From: Nocardioides sp. W7
Lineage (GTDB): Bacteria > Actinomycetota > Actinomycetes > Propionibacteriales > Nocardioidaceae
NCBI RefSeq assembly: GCF_022919075.1
Contig: NZ_CP095078.1
Coordinates: 2,170,001 to 2,234,000, forward strand
Direction: 5' to 3'
Length of the DNA: 64,000 bases
Positions 62,094 through 64,000 of the stretch are shown here, in pieces. The stretch's first letter is position 1, and each line of letters starts with the position of its first letter. The position numbers and the translations under genes are program-made. The notes under the pieces are model-generated. The model had not been told where the DNA came from. It saw nothing but the letters and a program-made list of their open reading frames with translations, and searched no databases.

Positions 62094-62675
62094 GTGAGCG
62101 AGTCCGAGGAGAAGCCGGGCCGCTACCAGCGGACCACCGGCGGCCTGATCGGGTCGATGATCGTGGCGGTGGTGGTGGTCCTCGGCGTCGTGGTTTTCCG
62201 CGAGACCTTCCGCGACACCCCCGAGATCGAGCCCGAGCCGGTCGACTACCTGCCCGCCGTCGTCGCCCTCCAGGAGTCAGGACGGCAGGTCGCCTACCCG
62301 CCCGAGCTGCCCGACGGCTGGATGGTCACCGGCGTCGACATCGAGCGCGGGCAGCGACCCGGCTGGAGCCTGGCGATGCTCACCGACGACGACAAGTACG
62401 TCGGGCTTCGCCAGCGCGACGAGGACATCGACACCCTGGTCGAGGAGCACATCGACGCGGACGCGACCGAGGGTGACCCGGTCGAGCTCGACAGCGCGCT
62501 CGCGTCCGAGTGGGCGACGTTCTCCGACGAGGGCGGCGACCACGGGTACGCCACCACGATCACCACCGACGCCGGCGAGGAGTCGCTGCTCGTCTACGGC
62601 TCCGCGCCTCCCGCGGACCTCGAGGCGCTGATCGGGCTGCTGACGCTCGACCCGGCCGCTCCCGCCCAGAGCTAG
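62094..62675 (+). CDS. DUF4245 membrane protein
   Basis: 193 residues from a GTG with GAGGATGGGTCG before it. One membrane helix at about 16-38, then an exported DUF4245 domain (VAYPPELPDGWMVTGVDI, WATFSDEGGDHGYATT). Often found beside glpX and xse genes in actinobacteria. Function unknown. Confidence 0.85.
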   Translation: MSESEEKPGRYQRTTGGLIGSMIVAVVVVLGVVVFRETFRDTPEIEPEPVDYLPAVVALQESGRQVAYPPELPDGWMVTGVDIERGQRPGWSLAMLTDDDKYVGLRQRDEDIDTLVEEHIDADATEGDPVELDSALASEWATFSDEGGDHGYATTITTDAGEESLLVYGSAPPADLEALIGLLTLDPAAPAQS

Positions 62676-62690
62676 TCCGGGTCTGGCCGC

Positions 62691-62906
62691 TCAGTCCTCG
62701 TCGGCCGCGACAGCTGCGTCGAGCCGCTGACGGGCGCCGTCGAGCCACTCCTGGCACCAGGTGGAGAGCTTCTCGCCGCGCTCCCACAGTGCGAGCGACT
62801 CCTCCAGGGTGGTGCCGCCGGCCTCGAGCCGGCGGACCACGTCGACGAGCTCCTCGCGGGCCTCTTCGTACGACGGCTTCTGCTCGGACGCTGCGGATTC
62901 AGGCAC
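62691..62906 (-). CDS. xseB: Exodeoxyribonuclease VII small subunit
   Basis: 71 residues; GTG with GGAGGACCCCC before it. The family pattern [20 protein letters not shown] then [14 protein letters not shown] is complete. Its start overlaps the xseA stop by eight bases. Confidence 0.9.
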   Translation of the reverse strand: MPESAASEQKPSYEEAREELVDVVRRLEAGGTTLEESLALWERGEKLSTWCQEWLDGARQRLDAAVAADED

Positions 62907-64000
62907 GGGGGTCCTCCAGCTGCTCGGTGGTGGTGGTCGTGGCGTGCACCCGGCCGTCGGCGACCCGGACGCTGACCGCGTCGCCGGCCGCCACGTCGGC
63001 GACCGAGGTGAGCACGTGGCCGTCGGCGTCCTGCAGCACGGCGTACCCGCGCTGCAGGGTGGCGAGCGGCGAGAGGGCCCGGGCCCGGGCACGCTGGTGG
63101 CCGACGTCGTCGGCGGCCCGGTCGAGCGCGTGGCCGAGGGTGCGGCGGGCCCGGGCGCGCAGGGCGTACACCTCGTCGAGCCGGACGTCGAGGAGGTTGC
63201 GCGGGTCGGCCAGCGCGGGCCGGGAGCGGAGCGAATCGAGGCCGGCCTGCTCGCGGTCGAGGATCCGGCGCAGGCCCGCGCGGACCTGGTCGCGCGCCCA
63301 GGCGACGCCGCGGAGCTCGTCCAGCACGTCGGGGACGATCAGCTTCGCCGCGTCGGTGGGTGTCGAGGCGCGCACGTCGGCGACCAGGTCGAGCAGCGGG
63401 CCGTCGGGCTCGTGGCCGATCGCCGACACCACGGGGGTGCGGGTGCGGGCGACCGCGCGGACCAGCCCCTCGTCGGAGAACGGCAGCAGGTCCTCGACGG
63501 AGCCGCCGCCGCGCGCGATCACGATCACCTCCACGTCGGGGTGGCGGTCCAGTCGCTCCAGCGCCTCCATCACCTCAGCTGCCGACCGGGTGCCCTGCAT
63601 CGCGGCGTACGCGACCTCGAAGCGGACGGCGGGCCAGCGACGGCGGGTGTTCTCCAGGACGTCGCGCTCGGCGGCCGAGTTGGGCGCCGTGACCAGGCCG
63701 ATGCACCCGGGAAGGAACGGCAGCGGGCGCTTCAGCTCGGCCGAGAACAGCCCCTCGGCAGCCAGCAGCTGGCGGCGCCGCTCCAGCTGGGCCAGCAGCT
63801 CGCCGAGGCCGACCATCCGAATCTCGCGGGCGTAGAGCGACATCGTCCCGCGGTTGGCGTAGTACGACGGCTTCGCGTGCACGACCACGCTCGCGCCCTC
63901 GACCAGCGGCGGGTTGAGGCCGTCGAAGTAGGTGCGCGAGCAGGTGAGCGGCACCGAGATGTCGGCGACCGTGTCGCGCAGCGTCAGGAACACCGTGCCG
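62899..64000 (-). CDS. xseA: Exodeoxyribonuclease VII large subunit, 5' part cut by the window
   Basis: At least 364 residues; the N-terminal OB-fold region begins beyond the right edge. [53 protein letters not shown] and [21 protein letters not shown] are XseA hallmarks. Degrades single-stranded DNA with XseB. Confidence 0.9.
   Translation of the reverse strand, partial: GTVFLTLRDTVADISVPLTCSRTYFDGLNPPLVEGASVVVHAKPSYYANRGTMSLYAREIRMVGLGELLAQLERRRQLLAAEGLFSAELKRPLPFLPGCIGLVTAPNSAAERDVLENTRRRWPAVRFEVAYAAMQGTRSAAEVMEALERLDRHPDVEVIVIARGGGSVEDLLPFSDEGLVRAVARTRTPVVSAIGHEPDGPLLDLVADVRASTPTDAAKLIVPDVLDELRGVAWARDQVRAGLRRILDREQAGLDSLRSRPALADPRNLLDVRLDEVYALRARARRTLGHALDRAADDVGHQRARARALSPLATLQRGYAVLQDADGHVLTSVADVAAGDAVSVRVADGRVHATTTTTEQLEDPRA

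Overview
The window is chromosomal DNA from a high-GC actinobacterium. I infer a Nocardioides-like member of the Propionibacteriales from the mce lipid-uptake operon, the trehalose-type LpqY-SugABC operon, PhoH2, the DUF1707, DUF3618 and DUF4245 proteins, and the GGTTGAGC...TCGAAACC palindromic repeats. No tRNA, rRNA or CRISPR array was seen.

1-31 kb is an accessory-looking block built around one mce operon. From left to right it holds: a divergent pair of small genes (a Cys/His-rich protein and an XRE regulator); a PucR-type regulator translationally coupled to a catalytically degenerate P-type-ATPase-like membrane protein; a second PucR-like regulator; a copper amine oxidase split over two genes; two secreted RCC1-like propeller proteins with Lys-rich tails; two tandem 240-residue secreted proteins; one more secreted protein; then the mce operon (an ATPase-YrbEA fusion, YrbEB, MceA to MceF and two Mce-associated proteins). 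After it comes a second copy of the small divergent pair, a repeat array, two divergent PucR regulators, and a second P-type-ATPase-like gene coupled to one of them. A 20-bp palindrome, GTTGTSA-N6-TSACAAC, recurs in intergenic DNA in front of the mce operon, the secreted-protein genes and the PucR genes. I read the block as one locally controlled regulon of envelope and secreted functions.

31-43 kb is mainly housekeeping: TrhA, isoprenyl transferase, PhoH2, a secreted transglycosylase-like protein, SulP, a HIT protein, class II fumarase, a spermidine-synthase-like protein, and a small envelope-stress cluster (PF07332 and DUF3618 proteins). A Fic toxin-antitoxin pair is wedged between SulP and a decayed copy of the SulP 3' end. 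A pair of 55-bp inverted repeats exactly brackets the HIT gene.

43-64 kb holds an IS110-type transposase beside a strong hairpin, class I fumarase, an Fe3+/thiamine-like ABC importer with a 165-bp inverted-repeat element between its binding-protein and permease genes, a DUF1707 protein, the LpqY-SugABC-like operon, two alpha/beta hydrolases, GlpX, a molybdate operon (ModE-like regulator, ModA, ModB, ModC), a DUF4245 protein and the xseB-xseA pair. xseA runs off the right end.
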